A DNA stretch of 43,598 bases from Fragilariopsis cylindrus CCMP1102. Its lineage: Eukaryota > Bacillariophyta > Bacillariophyceae > Bacillariales > Bacillariaceae. Where the stretch lies: positions 1 to 43,598 of the forward strand of contig FMBT01000584.1 of the NCBI GenBank assembly GCA_900095095.1. The letters run 5' to 3'. Position 1 is the stretch's first letter, and every line of letters starts with the position of its first letter. The notes below the pieces were generated by a model. That model searched no databases, was not told where the DNA came from, and saw only the letters and a program-made list of their open reading frames with translations. A program made the translations under genes and the position numbers. Positions 1-9,100 of this stretch are shown here, in pieces.

Positions 1-2
1 CT

Positions 3-2163
3 ACCGGGACAAACGGTTTCGGTGAAGAAATTCTTGTGCTAGGAACAATTTCCGAAGCGTGCAAAAGTATCTTCGCTGATAAAAACAAAACCTCGTCAGC
101 ACAATGCTTCCAGAACGCTATGCACTCCGAAGCAGTAGCCATGACGGATGAAGGGGGAAACATCGCAGCGGACAACTTGATCTTCAACGAACGCCAATTC
201 AACGCGGTCTTTGTTGTCAAATTGAAAAGTATGCAATTTATGAGAACAGCCCTTGCACACAACCGTTTGGACTTCGACGCTCAGATCACCATTTTAAATT
301 TTCTTCCTGCCGACGAGGACAATCTAGCATTCCAGAAGATGTTACAATCTGACCGAACGGCCCAAGAGGAGGATCAGATGGAATGCGATATTACGAAACA
401 TACTAAGCGGACCACCAATCTCTTCATCGACGGTTATCAGGTCGATCGTTTCCATCTTTACACCTGTATCGCAACATTCATGTGTTTTATCCGTGTTATG
501 TTCGAGAATGGAAAAGAATCGCTAATCTACAAGGGATTTGAGAACCTACTCACATACGTCAAGAGTTCCGAAGGGGCCGGTTGGTTAACTTTGAATACTC
601 GTACCTATTCGAACACTATCCATCACTTGGTCTGCGAGTTACAAATACTGTTGGTAGGTGTCCAGAAATTTACATCCAACAACGATGCCCTTGTCCGAAT
701 GGTCAAGAACGATGCTGAAATTCCTGGTGCACATGCCAACCGCATCAAGTCAGTATGCGAAAAAATGCACTTTGTTTGGACAAACGATGCGTCGACCTGT
801 CAGCACTTTCATCAACGCCCCAGAGACGTTTTCTGGTTCCTCTAATACAGGAAGGAAGTTTACTATCAAACAACAGGACTATTCTGGCACACCGACACAC
901 CAGAAAGATGCGAAAAAGGGCGACGCACCTGCTTCGGGAAGCCCAAAGTTCGCAAAGCACGATAAGCCTGTAAAGGACAATCCTAATCGTGCCGTCAAGA
1001 CAATGAGTAATGAGAAAGAGAAAAAGGGATGGCTCATGTACATGGAACCAGCAAGAAATTACCTTCTTGCGGAGAATTCCATGAGGAAACGCCTATGCAA
1101 TGGCTGATCATGTGGGACGTCACTGCGGTGCAGATGCATGCATCGCATCCAGCCAACAGTTTCGACAAATTACCCCGGAATTCCAAGAAGAGTCAAACTT
1201 GGGTAAACGATAAGAAAAACAAAGTCCGATGGGCACCTGGAAGAGAACCAAGAATAGTGAGTAAACAAAACACGTTCTTATGTCTATATCCACCCCACGA
1301 ATCGAACAAATACACATTACATATAAGATTAACTAATTTCGTTTAATTTACATACTCTTATTCTACATTCCTTCACTAGCACTTATTTCACCTATCTGCA
1401 GAGAGCCAAACACAGCACGCTCGATGCTGTTTCTTGGTGCTTTCTCAACAACAAGGTACTCCAACCAATAATCCCTATTGATCCAGTGGTACCACTCGAG
1501 TGCGATCTAGTAGTCCTCTATTTAAAATAGCGAGCAAAACAATCAATGAACATCGCTGCCTTTACCGAAGAATTCCTTCCAAAGCAAACGTTGAGTTCAT
1601 CGTCATCCCAACCAAAGTCGTTCGTGAACGCTGGACTCCTGCCTCGTTCTCAACCAACGAACTACATAATTGGGCCAAAAGCCTGCCGGAGGAGTCAAAC
1701 AACCCTTATTCGACATAAATGGTAAGAAACAAAGAGTATGCGACATAAAAAATATTTCGTTTACTAGTGAATATCGTTTTCGCCATATTATCCCTTTCTT
1801 GTATTTAGGCGAATTCCTTGACAAGGAAGCCAGAAAACCTCGAAGAAGTTTCGTTCCTAGCGAAACAGTTTTCAGAACTACAATCCGAGTACGGTTCGGT
1901 CGATACGGAACCTATTCGCGGATTTGAAACTACAAAGATTTCCGAGACGAAACAGAACTCAACAAGCATCGCATCCGTCTCCATTCGGCAGCTCTGCTAC
2001 AACATAGCTGCGATGTTGAGAATTGGTATATTACTCGGTGGCCCACACGTTGGGCAAACCGGAATGTACCAAAATCCTCCAAGACTTTAAAGAAAGGGGT
2101 ACACCAGAAATCCTAGCTGAAATCAAGCGTGGTCTTCGAGCACGGTTCGCCAAGGCATATTAA
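3..2163 (+). pseudogene. Gag-like region of the YR element, partial and frame-disrupted
   Basis: The reading frame is already open at the left edge of the window (TGTNGFGEEI...) and runs to a stop at 845, so the start lies upstream. The coding signal then moves frame: 658-1107 continues in another frame with a basic, Lys/Pro-rich stretch, and further shifts are needed near 1100, 1925 and 2035 to reach the last segment, which ends with RGLRARFAKAY and a TAA at 2161-2163. Stop codons inside each segment are few, so single-base indels rather than long decay explain the breaks. No enzyme motif is visible. The position before the RT supports a Gag role, by analogy with DIRS-class elements. Two GT-AG pairs (1257-1401 and 1722-1808) could be introns, but the frames around them are unclear. 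Confidence 0.45.
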
Positions 2164-4230
2164 TGCCACCCAATACTGAACAGAACTTGAAAGATTACTA
2201 CCAATACGGCAACCACGAATCCGTTAACGATAATGAAGACGAAGTTGAGAAAGTACTTCTAAAGGATCACCGAAGAGGTAACACTTTACTCGTCGATCCA
2301 AGACTATTCGCGTACATCCCGAACAGTCATCTTTCTCCACAAGGACTTGCAGACCTTTTTAATCTATGGAAAGAGGCCCGCCAATATCCGATTGCTCACA
2401 TCGCGTACACCCCGGAATCGATGTCAATCAATGATTGGACCAACAAAAAGAACGACCTCCAGTCTATTTTGCTGGAAGTTTCGTTCGATTCTGCCAGTGG
2501 ATATACAACCTAAGGATTCATATCCAAAGCGACGTATCCTCCTTGGCGACGACGATATGACGAATGCTTTCAGATTCATCAAAAACAATCCGTCTACAGT
2601 TGCCATGAATGGCTTCATGGCGAATGGGCATCTCGGGTTCTCTACAGGACAATGCTTCGGCGCCTGTTTTTCTCCACCGAATTTTGACCAAGGAGCAAAA
2701 GGACGGCAGCAACAAGCAAGCTATCTCTGGGAGAAAGAACCAGAACGTACTTTAGCTAGAGCAGTGGACCATACAAGCCAAATGGTCTTTGAAGAATGCA
2801 CCTCAACGGAATCATTCACACAAGCATCAAAGGACGCCCTCAACACGGGCGTGTTTCGGAATAACGGATCGCGGAAACCACCGGAATTTCCTATGCAAGT
2901 AGATGATTGCATGTATGCTGACGTCGAAGAATATTTCAAACTGACTGCAGCATCTAGCATCATGTCTCTTGAGGACGTTTTTGGAGTAGACCATCCGTGC
3001 CAGGAGAAGGCCCTATCACAAAAGAAGTTCAATCCATTGTACAACGAAGAACGACTCACCGTCGGACACGAAGTGCAATCGCGTAGAATGGTAGTCGTCG
3101 TTTCAGTACGACGACGTGCTAAGGTCATAGCATATCTGACCGATGAAGGGTGGACAGTAGTAGGTTCACTTAAATCAATCAGAGAAGCATGCACCGTCTT
3201 GGGTTTAATTGGCTCAGCAGCAGAATATAATCCTTGGGCTCGAGCCCAATTATTCATACTGCAGAACCTCGTAAGAGAGGAACTGGCAATACGATACAAA
3301 AAAGCGAAAATCGATCAACGACTTAAAAAGCTAATCGATAATAAAGTACGTCGATTGCCCACCACCATGAGGCATCGGATGGAAAGCATCGTTGCAACAG
3401 AATATGCTGCCTACATGTACCGTAACGGAATCTATTTTGCACTCAGTGAACCAATAACTAAGTGTGTCATGATTATCATACGCAGTCTAGCGGATAAGCG
3501 ATGGGAATGTCCCATAGGACATATTATTCCTAGAATGCCGACTTGGACAACATCGGGCGATGCATCTGATTTAGCCCTATCCGTATACATCAAGCAAGCC
3601 AAAGTTTTTTGTTTGGTACCATTCGGCAAAGACCTTTTCTCACGAATCAAAGGCCTAGGAAAAGACAAAGAAGTCTTCATTAATAGCCTCGAGTACATCG
3701 CGCTCCAGCTGGCTCATATCATCATCAACGAAATCTACGACGAAAATCCGTCGGCGTTTCCTCCTTCACCAACGCACTTGGCGTTAGGTGACAATACGCC
3801 ATCGGTTTCGTGGCTCAACCACCACAGTACAGCTTCTACAATGGGACAAAACCAAATCCGATTGACTGCAGAGTATTCCATCGATGCCAAGGTCAAATCG
3901 TATGCGGAACATTTGCAAGGAATCAAGAACGAAATGGGAGATACAATTTCGCGTCCTCACGAACTCTTTACTCCAAAACTAACAACAATTTATGATGTCC
4001 CTTTCTCTACACTCGTTAAACAGGTCTGTCAGAAACTTCCAATTCTGCGATCCTATCGGGTTTTCCTCTTGAGTCCAGAGCTCTTCTCAGTCCTGAGCTC
4101 ATCATTGTTAAAAAATGTGAGATGGGAGCGTCCACAAAAGCCACAGAGAAACGGACAGCTTGTACCCGTCGATGCCATTTTATCTACTGGTGCACAATCC
4201 GAGGTGTCTACGACTCAATATTTCCTCTAA
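2163..4230 (+). pseudogene. Reverse transcriptase / RNase H of the YR element, two frameshifts near its start
   Basis: The ATG at 2163 overlaps the preceding stop as TAATG. Conserved RT blocks appear in three frames: INDWTNKKNDLQSI (frame 3, to about 2463), YFAGSFVRFCQWIYNLRI (frame 2, about 2465-2517), then SYPKRRILLGDDDMTNAFRF in frame 1, which stays open to 4230. So two one-base shifts are needed. The frame-1 part has the RT block LGFSTGQCFGACFSPPNF and the catalytic VDD (MQVDDCMYADV). An RNase H domain follows, with acidic residues in SGDASD, NSLEY and LGDNTPSV, ending with GIKNEMGDTISR. The last ~110 bases overlap the recombinase ORF in a different frame. This is the polymerase that would copy the element RNA. 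Confidence 0.8.
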
Positions 4231-5270
4231 TCACACTCACCGATACGTCTCTGGTCTACCTCCTAGCCTGTTACACAGCTTTCCTGGCAACAGGACATGC
4301 GATCGGCTTGAAAAGTATCAAATCGGGAACAGTCGATGCATATCTTCTTACTATCAAGAAGTTTTTAAAAAACTTCGACGAAATAAGCGATCGGGACGCT
4401 CGTATGTTTACCGGGACCGCTGTTATTGCACCCCCGATCAAAAAGGTCATTGATGAAATGAAGCGGTTTGAAAAACAACCGAACCGAAGAGAGCCTTGGA
4501 CATTACAACTTCAAGCCAGATTATACAAAGAATCGCAAGATGAACCTGCTGATAGCCTAACTAAAGTAGGATTCCAGTGGTTTAGTTGCGTTCTCCCAGC
4601 AGGTTGCCGACGCATCGAATGGTGCCAACCGTATGCTAGCCGGGATCCCACCAAAGAACCAGAACTCAACATTCGAAACGAAACGTATGCATTCTGTGTT
4701 GATGATGTCCAGTTCCTTGGAATAGGACAGAGACGCTTTACAACGCCATATGCAATACAAAATCGTGATGAGGTGTACTTCGTGGAACTCACTTTCAGAG
4801 TGCAGAAAAACGGAAAGAACGGAGAAGTAAAGCGCTTTGCGCGTAACCATAGATCACCGTTCATGGATCAAATCACCCATTGGATAACCATTCTCGAACG
4901 CTTCTCCCGTTTGGTTGGATTAGAAGATAAGACACGCCCTCTTGCAATTTATTATGACTATGCCAAAGGGAAAGTGTTGAACATCTGTTCCGACGATTCA
5001 AAAAGTATTTTACAGAACATCGTCCGCCTTGAATACGGCATAACCGATCCCAAGGAACTTAGCAAATGGACGAATCATTCTATTCGAGTAGGAATGGCAT
5101 GTATTCTCCAATCGCAAGGGAAATCGGGGGACTATATCCAGCGAGCACTAAGATGGTGCAGCGAATCATGGAAATTATACACTCGAAACCTTTGGAGCGA
5201 ATCGATTGATCTGTCAAATACAATGTCAAACGAATTGGAAACTGTTACACAACTATTGGATGCATATTAA
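4122..5270 (+). CDS. Tyrosine recombinase (integrase) of the YR element
   Basis: A 382-residue ORF with the catalytic pattern of tyrosine recombinases: an arginine in GCRRIEW (residues 163/164), H319-S-I-R322 in NHSIRVG, and the tyrosine nucleophile Y353 in ESWKLYTRN. The N-terminal part (YLLACYTAFLATGHAIGL, about residues 46-63) looks like the SAM-like core-binding domain of the family. In DIRS-class elements this enzyme integrates a circular DNA copy by site-specific recombination, without target-site duplication. The ORF starts inside the 3' end of the RT/RNase H ORF in another frame, so a downstream methionine or translation coupling is possible. It is the only classical gene of the element that is fully open, with all catalytic residues present. 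Confidence 0.85.
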   Translation: MGASTKATEKRTACTRRCHFIYWCTIRGVYDSIFPLITLTDTSLVYLLACYTAFLATGHAIGLKSIKSGTVDAYLLTIKKFLKNFDEISDRDARMFTGTAVIAPPIKKVIDEMKRFEKQPNRREPWTLQLQARLYKESQDEPADSLTKVGFQWFSCVLPAGCRRIEWCQPYASRDPTKEPELNIRNETYAFCVDDVQFLGIGQRRFTTPYAIQNRDEVYFVELTFRVQKNGKNGEVKRFARNHRSPFMDQITHWITILERFSRLVGLEDKTRPLAIYYDYAKGKVLNICSDDSKSILQNIVRLEYGITDPKELSKWTNHSIRVGMACILQSQGKSGDYIQRALRWCSESWKLYTRNLWSESIDLSNTMSNELETVTQLLDAY

Positions 5271-5770
5271 TCAATCGTTCCAATACATACCGTACCGATT
5301 GCATATTACGAACGCTCTCTAAAAATAAATAATACTAATATATACGCCTCTCAAATTTACCAACCGTCGGATCGCCAAATGCGAAAGCCGTTGATCCGAC
5401 CGTTTTTTTTCTAGTCGTAAAATTTTGAATATTGCGCGCATAACCGCGCATCCAGAATCGTGATGTCAACAACTGACACACATTTTACATTCGACCACAA
5501 CTGACAATTTTCAGCATAACATCATATACTCCTATCGATGCAATTCGAAACGGAATCATCACGTTAGCTAAAAAGCGTTTCACTTTCGTCGTTTCTATTA
5601 TTCGTAACCAACATACAGAACCATGCCATAGTAACCAGCATACATCGGCAACGATGTACAAAACTTTCAATATTTCACTTTTCCACACAAACGTTCTGTC
5701 CATAACGTACACATAAATTCAAAAACTCGACAAATCAATCCCCGAGTTCAAATACACACTACCGATTACA
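5271..5770. other. Non-coding spacer inside the YR element
   Basis: About 500 bases between the recombinase stop and the next ORF. The only structure I can see is the stem-loop with a T run at 5366-5410, listed separately. The rest is AT-rich without a convincing ORF on either strand. Confidence 0.5.
5366..5410 (+). terminator. Stem-loop followed by eight T
   Basis: GTCGGATC at 5366-5373 pairs with GATCCGAC at 5393-5400 around a 19-base loop, and a run of eight T follows at 5403-5410. The shape resembles a Pol III or intrinsic terminator. It lies about 100 bp after the recombinase stop, so it may instead mark RNA 3'-end processing. The function is inferred only from shape. Confidence 0.35.
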
Positions 5771-6394
5771 ATGAAAAGTCTATTCGGCTTCATGTCTCCT
5801 AAAAAGGCACCATCTCCTCCGATTGTCCCACCTCCTCCGGTTGATCCATCGTACTATAATATGTTGGGTGCTTTACCAGTAGCGCAACAATTCATGGTCC
5901 TTGGACATATCAAGCGATTGTATTCCGGGCTTGCCGCGGCTGGTACAACAACCTACGCCGCTGCTATTGGAACAATGACTCCGGTAGCAACCGCACAAAC
6001 GAGCATCGTCGGGGTCACACCTGAATCGGATCGTAACGTAAGACGTCGACTCGACTTTGCTCCACCCAACGAAGCGGCACTCGACGCAATGTTGTCGAAA
6101 AAGGACGAATATGGAATCCACCACATTTTCGGCAATGCGCTTATCAACCACTATCTAAAGAAGTATTCTTCACCCACGATCGAGGTCGTCGTGAAGGAAT
6201 TGAGTACCGGACCGCACCCGTATTACAAATTCAACGCAATGCAGCTGCTATACACAGTATTCCAGATGACGAAGGCTACGGACGCTGTCATCAGTAGTGT
6301 CAACACACAATTCGCTAACCATATTCCGGTTAACAGCGGTACCAACATGCCAGCAGACGACGTTATACGTTTCCTCAATAACAACGGCGTTTAA
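5771..6394 (+). CDS. Unknown ORF of the YR element, proline-rich N-terminus
   Basis: A 207-residue ORF in the same direction as the element genes. Residues 10-27 are proline-rich (APSPPIVPPPPVDP). The middle is Ala/Thr-rich, and the C-terminal 90 residues look folded, with a hydrophobic core (HHIFGNALINHYLKKY, about 117-132). No enzyme motif, membrane segment or zinc finger is seen. Codon use resembles that of the recombinase gene. It sits between the recombinase and the terminal repeats, where Ngaro-type elements sometimes carry a hydrolase, but no GDSL or SGNH motif is present. It could be a structural or packaging protein; I do not recognise the family. Confidence 0.55.
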   Translation: MKSLFGFMSPKKAPSPPIVPPPPVDPSYYNMLGALPVAQQFMVLGHIKRLYSGLAAAGTTTYAAAIGTMTPVATAQTSIVGVTPESDRNVRRRLDFAPPNEAALDAMLSKKDEYGIHHIFGNALINHYLKKYSSPTIEVVVKELSTGPHPYYKFNAMQLLYTVFQMTKATDAVISSVNTQFANHIPVNSGTNMPADDVIRFLNNNGV

Positions 6395-6413
6395 AACGTG
6401 GGAGGTTCCAAAG

Positions 6414-6782
6414 ATGACTTACGAAGCCCTATTGTCAGTTAACCACACGAAACCGATCATCATCGAGTATTGCGCGACAAGACACAAATTTGAGGATGAG
6501 GATGGCCCCCATTATTGGCCCATTTTCTGCATTTTATTCAGAAAGGAACGACTCCTTCTCCCTTTCAACGATACCAGTGCCGGTCTTATTCTTGGTTCCC
6601 AATTCTTGGAGCAAGATTGGGACCGAAAAGGTTTCGAAAACTATGTAAAGACTTGCCTGCACAACAAGATTTGTCCTGTTGTTGACAATAAAGCTAGAAA
6701 GACTCAATCAAGCGTTATCCGCGAATTGAAATACCTCAAGGCGTGGACTATCGCTGCCAAAACTGGGACTAGGGTTGGTTAA
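6414..6782 (+). CDS. Unknown small ORF of the YR element
   Basis: This frame is open from 6297, but the ATG at 6414, 19 bases after the preceding stop, is a better start and avoids overlap. The product is 122 residues (MTYEALLSVNHTKPII...), mixed in composition, with a central hydrophobic stretch (WPIFCILF, about residues 38-45) and a basic C-terminus. I recognise no domain. The close spacing to the preceding ORF suggests that both are read from one transcript. No start signal distinguishes it further. Confidence 0.45.
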   Translation: MTYEALLSVNHTKPIIIEYCATRHKFEDEDGPHYWPIFCILFRKERLLLPFNDTSAGLILGSQFLEQDWDRKGFENYVKTCLHNKICPVVDNKARKTQSSVIRELKYLKAWTIAAKTGTRVG

Positions 6783-6805
6783 ACATACAATCCATCAATG
6801 CAATT

Positions 6806-6970
6806 GTGAGCACTGATCCTTCGACAGACTCACTATACAATACGTTACATACAATCCGTGAGCACCGATCCTTCGACAGACTCACTATACAATACATTAC
6901 ATACGATCCGTGAGCACTGATCCTCCGACAGACTCACTATACAATAACAATACATACATACCGTGAGCGT
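6806..6970 (+). repeat. Tandem repeat, 52-bp unit, about three copies
   Basis: The string GTGAGCACTGATCC and its variants start at 6806, 6858 and 6910, with a partial fourth at 6963. Each unit also ends in GACTCAC, so every unit can fold a short GTGAG/CTCAC hairpin. The repeat lies between the last ORF and the direct repeats of the YR element. Confidence 0.8.
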
Positions 6971-7259
6971 ACATACAAATACGTCCCACTATACTACAAC
7001 TGACATCATCTATATCCGATCATGCCAACTAAATAACTGGCATCATCTATACCCGATTATGCCGACTAACATACAACAAAGTATAATACTAACTATATAA
7101 GAATTTCAAAAAAAAAAAAAAAAACTTTCTTTTTCTTTTCTTTTTTATCCGGCTGGCCTGCCACTATATTTACATGGCGGCTACGAACTCACCGATTACT
7201 GGTACAAACACCATCAACCGACTCATTATAGTCGCAGCCCATTAGTGGCGGTGTTAGGA
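6971..7259. other. Non-coding 3' part of the YR element with an A17 tract
   Basis: This contains a short imperfect duplication (GGCATCATCTATACCCGATTATGCC and its variant, about 7000-7070), a run of 17 A at 7108-7124, then a T/C-rich stretch. No ORF is seen. Confidence 0.5.
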
Positions 7260-7512
7260 GCATCGCGCTTCCTGCAACGATCGCAATTTCGGGATCCCCA
7301 AACCCGAATACCGAAATGCAATCTCTACAGTAATCACTCACTATCTCTCTAGCAGCTTAGTTAACCTGCCAATCACTCCTATGTACTAAACATAGTATTC
7401 ATAGGACCATAGGTAGATCACATAGCTAGAAATAGTGCCTCCAGCACATGCCATGCATTCTGTAGGAGCAGACCAGCCGAGACGGCGCACGTGAATTGGG
7501 CGAAGTAGATTC
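7260..7512 (+). repeat. Direct repeat copy 1 (putative B1)
   Basis: A 253-base sequence beginning GCATCGCGCTTCCTGC and ending GGCGAAGTAGATTC. It is repeated without any difference 604 bases downstream. Order and spacing fit the first B block of split direct repeats in YR retrotransposons. Confidence 0.8.
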
Positions 7513-7863
7513 TCCAGTGCAAGACTCCAGGCAACAGGCAACGGAAGGACAATCACAGTCCGTCCGTTTACCCCGAACCACGCTTGAAGATTCGCGCCGT
7601 TACCAACGAAGCATACTAGTAGGATACGTAGATAAGATTCGTAGGTAGAGTAAGGCAGTACCCTTAAGGTACAGGATATGACGATCCGGCAAAGCAGAAT
7701 CGCCAAGAGAGGAAGGATAGGGAAATCAGACGACGGAACGTAAACTCACTCGTTCCATTGTTTCTTCTGATGTCTGTTTCCATGGGTTGCGATTCCTATC
7801 AAGCTAATCTAGCTAACAGGATCTCACCATGGGATTTTTCTTTTTCCCACCCACCCACACCTC
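7513..7863 (+). repeat. Segment between the direct repeats (putative A2)
   Basis: 351 bases between the two 253-bp repeats, with no ORF that I trust. If the element has split direct repeats, this segment should match the left end (A1) of the element, which is outside the window. It also shares AGATTCGC and TACTAGTAGGATA with the right-flank junction. Confidence 0.45.
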
Positions 7864-8116
7864 GCATCGCGCTTCCTGCAACGATCGCAATTTCGGGATC
7901 CCCAAACCCGAATACCGAAATGCAATCTCTACAGTAATCACTCACTATCTCTCTAGCAGCTTAGTTAACCTGCCAATCACTCCTATGTACTAAACATAGT
8001 ATTCATAGGACCATAGGTAGATCACATAGCTAGAAATAGTGCCTCCAGCACATGCCATGCATTCTGTAGGAGCAGACCAGCCGAGACGGCGCACGTGAAT
8101 TGGGCGAAGTAGATTC
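7864..8116 (+). repeat. Direct repeat copy 2 (putative B2, right end of the element)
   Basis: Identical over 253 bases to 7260-7512. Similarity stops after 8116, which I take as the right end of the YR element. The next gene begins at 8261. Confidence 0.8.
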
Positions 8117-8260
8117 GCTACTAGTAGGATATTTGCTACTGTTTAAGATGCATTGGACATAATAATATTACTAATAATAATAAAAGTGAAACGGAAGAGA
8201 TAAGCAGACAAAGACGAAAAATAAAAGGAAAACGAAATAATACAGTTGTTTGTTGCAGTT

Positions 8261-8971
8261 ATGCTATATTCCGTTATTCTACCAACTTACAATGAGCGAG
8301 AGAATCTCCCTATAATATATTATCTCATCGACAAGGTCTTTAACGAAGCCAAACTTTCATACGAAGTCGTTATCGTTGATGATTCCTCACCTGATAATAC
8401 ACTCGAGGTGGCACAGGCCATACAGAAGTCTTACGGAGACAAACACGTGCAGATCGTCTCCCGGAAAGGTAAACTCGGTCTTGGTACAGCATATATTGCA
8501 GGCTTAAAGGCCGCCAAGGGTGATCGTATCGTTCTTATGGATGCGGATCTTTCACATCATCCAAAATTCATTCCACAGATGGTTCAACTCATGGACGAGA
8601 CGAACGTTGAGATCGTAACAGGAACAAGATATGCACTTGGAGGGGGTGTATACGGATGGGATATGAAACGAAAATTGACTAGCAAGGGAGCGAATTTCTT
8701 AGCAGATTTTTTACTAAATCCAGGTGTTTCGGATCTAACTGGATCATTCCGACTATATGAGCGTAAGGTCTTAGAGCAGGTTCTGCCTCAAATACAATGT
8801 AAAGGTTACGCCTTTCAAATGGAAATTATTGTTCGATCGAAGAAGGCCGGCTTCAAAGTTAATGAGGTACCTATTACTTTTGTTGATAGAATATATGGCG
8901 AATCGAAGCTTGGAACAAAAGAAATTATCATGTACATTCAGGGACTCATTCAACTATTTTTCACAACGTAG
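8261..8971 (+). CDS. DPM1: Dolichol-phosphate mannosyltransferase catalytic subunit
   Basis: The enzyme moves mannose from GDP-mannose to dolichol phosphate at the cytosolic face of the ER. Its product feeds N-glycans, GPI anchors and O-mannosylation. The 236-residue protein is a GT2-type (GT-A) glycosyltransferase: LPTYNEREN at the N-terminus, [12 protein letters not shown] (36-47), the metal-binding DAD at 94-96 within [12 protein letters not shown], then [18 protein letters not shown] and [12 protein letters not shown]. It ends soon after the catalytic domain with no membrane anchor, like the human and fission yeast type that needs DPM2/DPM3 partners. The frame is open from 8246, but the ATG at 8261 aligns with the family start. 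TTGTTTGTTGCAG just upstream looks like a 3' splice site, so a 5'-UTR intron is possible. The YR element ends 144 bp upstream. Confidence 0.93.
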   Translation: MLYSVILPTYNERENLPIIYYLIDKVFNEAKLSYEVVIVDDSSPDNTLEVAQAIQKSYGDKHVQIVSRKGKLGLGTAYIAGLKAAKGDRIVLMDADLSHHPKFIPQMVQLMDETNVEIVTGTRYALGGGVYGWDMKRKLTSKGANFLADFLLNPGVSDLTGSFRLYERKVLEQVLPQIQCKGYAFQMEIIVRSKKAGFKVNEVPITFVDRIYGESKLGTKEIIMYIQGLIQLFFTT

Positions 8972-9100
8972 CATGATCACGCTTTTTCTGTAGTAAAAAA
9001 ACACGATAAAAAAACTTCCGCGGTCGTCAATTTCATTTTCAAGTATCAATCTATTTTCACTATCATTCTTATATTTTTTAAATCTACATGGTTTCATTCA

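Larger units (their letters stand above)
1..8116 (+). mobile_element. YR retrotransposon (DIRS/Ngaro/PAT class), 5' end cut off by the window
   Basis: The element carries, in order, a Gag-like region, a reverse transcriptase with RNase H, and a tyrosine recombinase, which together define YR retrotransposons. The right end shows two identical 253-bp direct repeats (7260-7512 and 7864-8116) separated by 351 bp. This fits the B1-A2-B2 part of split direct repeats known from Ngaro and PAT elements; A1 would lie left of the window. No LTRs are seen. The Gag and RT frames are broken by one-base shifts, yet the repeats are identical, so the copy is young or the frames contain assembly errors. Two ORFs after the recombinase are unusual for the class. 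The right boundary is inferred from where the repeat ends. Confidence 0.8.
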
